DNA from: Clostridia bacterium DTU022
GTDB lineage: Bacteria; Bacillota; Dethiobacteria; DTU022
Length of the DNA: 33,009 nucleotides
NCBI GenBank assembly: GCA_001512835.1
Contig: LFRQ01000080.1
Span: 846 to 33,854 of the forward strand
Direction: 5' to 3'
In this document: one piece after another, positions 32,425 through 33,009 of the stretch
Layout of the letters: each line of letters begins with the position of its first letter
Position numbering within the stretch: the stretch's first letter is position 1
The notes under the pieces: generated by a model
Told to the model about the DNA's origin: nothing
Seen by the model: the letters and a program-made list of their open reading frames with translations, nothing else
The model's database searches: none
Program-made: the position numbers and the translations under genes

Positions 32425-33009
32425 TCAGCCAATCCGTCCCCGGGCATCCAGGGCCAACACCCCTTGGCCCTGGGGGAAAACCCGGACCGGGTTGACATCC
32501 AGCTCCCGAATAACGGGGAAATCAGCCAGGAGCTGCGCTACCCTTACCGCCAAATCAATAAAGGCGGGCACGTCTCCGGGCTCCCGGCCTCGCAGCCCCT
32601 GCAGCACCCGGTATGATTTCAACCTTTGCAGCCGCGTCCTTATAATTTCAGCTCCTGCAGGGCAGAGAGCATTGGCTAGGTCCTTGAACACTTCGATATA
32701 GATCCCCCCCATTCCGAAGAAGATAACGGGGCCGAAAGAGGGATCAAATTTGCCGCCCACAAACATGTCGTAGCCTTCCGGGGCCATCTCCTGAATCCTG
32801 ACTCCCTGGAACCGGGCCTGAGGTTTGCAGCGGAGAAGGTTGTCCCGGATAAGGGCGAAGTTTTTCTTCACCTCTTCAGGTCCCTCCACCCCCACCACCA
32901 CTCCGCCCACATCGGACTTGTGCAGGGCGTCGGGAGAGACCACTTTCATCACAAGCGGGTACCCCATTTCTTCGGCATACCGGACCGCCTCCTCCGCTTC
33001 CGAGGCCAC
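32425..33009 (-). CDS. ADP-forming acyl-CoA synthetase, ATP-grasp part (partial, 5' end outside window)
   Basis: The last 194 residues of a protein that continues past the right edge. It shows the ATP-grasp segment of NDP-forming acetyl-/acyl-CoA synthetases: GYPLVMKVVSPDALHKSDVG, GVVVGV, RIQEMAPEGYDMFVGGKFDP, FGPVIFFGMGGIYIEVFKD and the closing IRELDVNPVRVFPQGQGVLA. These enzymes interconvert acyl-CoA plus ADP and acid plus ATP, giving substrate-level ATP in anaerobes. The apparent GTG at 33009 is not taken as the start because the domain normally begins some 30 residues earlier. It could be the beta subunit alone or the C-terminus of a fused protein. Confidence 0.9.
   Translation of the reverse strand: MASEAEEAVRYAEEMGYPLVMKVVSPDALHKSDVGGVVVGVEGPEEVKKNFALIRDNLLRCKPQARFQGVRIQEMAPEGYDMFVGGKFDPSFGPVIFFGMGGIYIEVFKDLANALCPAGAEIIRTRLQRLKSYRVLQGLRGREPGDVPAFIDLAVRVAQLLADFPVIRELDVNPVRVFPQGQGVLALDARGRIG

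Noticed and set aside
1..33009. CRISPR arrays, tRNA/rRNA genes, prophage or IS elements
   Set aside because: No regularly spaced direct repeats, no tRNA- or rRNA-like sequence and no transposase or integrase reading frame were seen.

Overview
The window looks like a chromosomal stretch from a moderately GC-rich Gram-positive anaerobe of the class Clostridia. That is an inference from gene content: DUF3048 (YerB-type) and LppM-type lipoproteins, YkvI, VanZ, PadR and a 3D-domain cell-wall protein. Strong GGAGG ribosome binding sites, frequent GTG/TTG starts, consensus sigma-A promoters and a yybP-ykoY riboswitch fit the same picture. No rRNA, tRNA, CRISPR array, prophage or insertion-sequence transposase was seen.

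Layout. 1-2500: the tail of a membrane protein, a frameshifted VanZ-like remnant and a secreted M14 zinc carboxypeptidase with C-terminal InlB-like repeats. 2640-10492: a carbohydrate/amino metabolism block. On the minus strand lie a two-domain class II aldolase, a class III (HemL-like) aminotransferase and a membrane-anchored DUF3604/PHP protein; on the plus strand lie a TetR regulator and an FGGY kinase. The same palindrome, TGAGTGA-N4-TCACTCA, sits just downstream of the -10 of the aminotransferase promoter and in front of the tetR gene, so the two arms probably form one regulon. 10784-15006: a DUF3048 lipoprotein, a DUF362 protein with its own strong promoter, a YkvI-like transporter and a 3D-domain protein. 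15241-18080: a PadR-controlled operon (PadR, DUF2812, small PLDc_N protein, ABC ATPase, ABC-2 permease) behind a perfect consensus promoter overlaid by tandem operators. 18380-20127: an ECF sigma factor and its membrane anti-sigma partner. 20225-23168: a P2A (Ca2+-type) ATPase preceded by a promoter, a Mn2+-sensing yybP-ykoY riboswitch and an intrinsic terminator. 23533-32331: an LppM-like lipoprotein, a roughly 2,010-residue secreted protein built of degenerate helical repeats, a small four-helix membrane protein and a GltS-type symporter. The right edge cuts the ATP-grasp part of an ADP-forming acyl-CoA synthetase.

The best candidates for something undescribed are (a) the TetR-controlled kinase / double aldolase / aminotransferase / extracytoplasmic PHP module, whose substrate is unknown, and (b) the giant helical-repeat secreted protein with its small membrane and lipoprotein neighbours. 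The riboswitch-ATPase pair is a well-resolved regulatory unit suggesting that this Ca2+-type pump handles manganese. Short REP/MITE-like inverted-repeat elements carrying a GTGACTTTGG-type end lie in several intergenic gaps.
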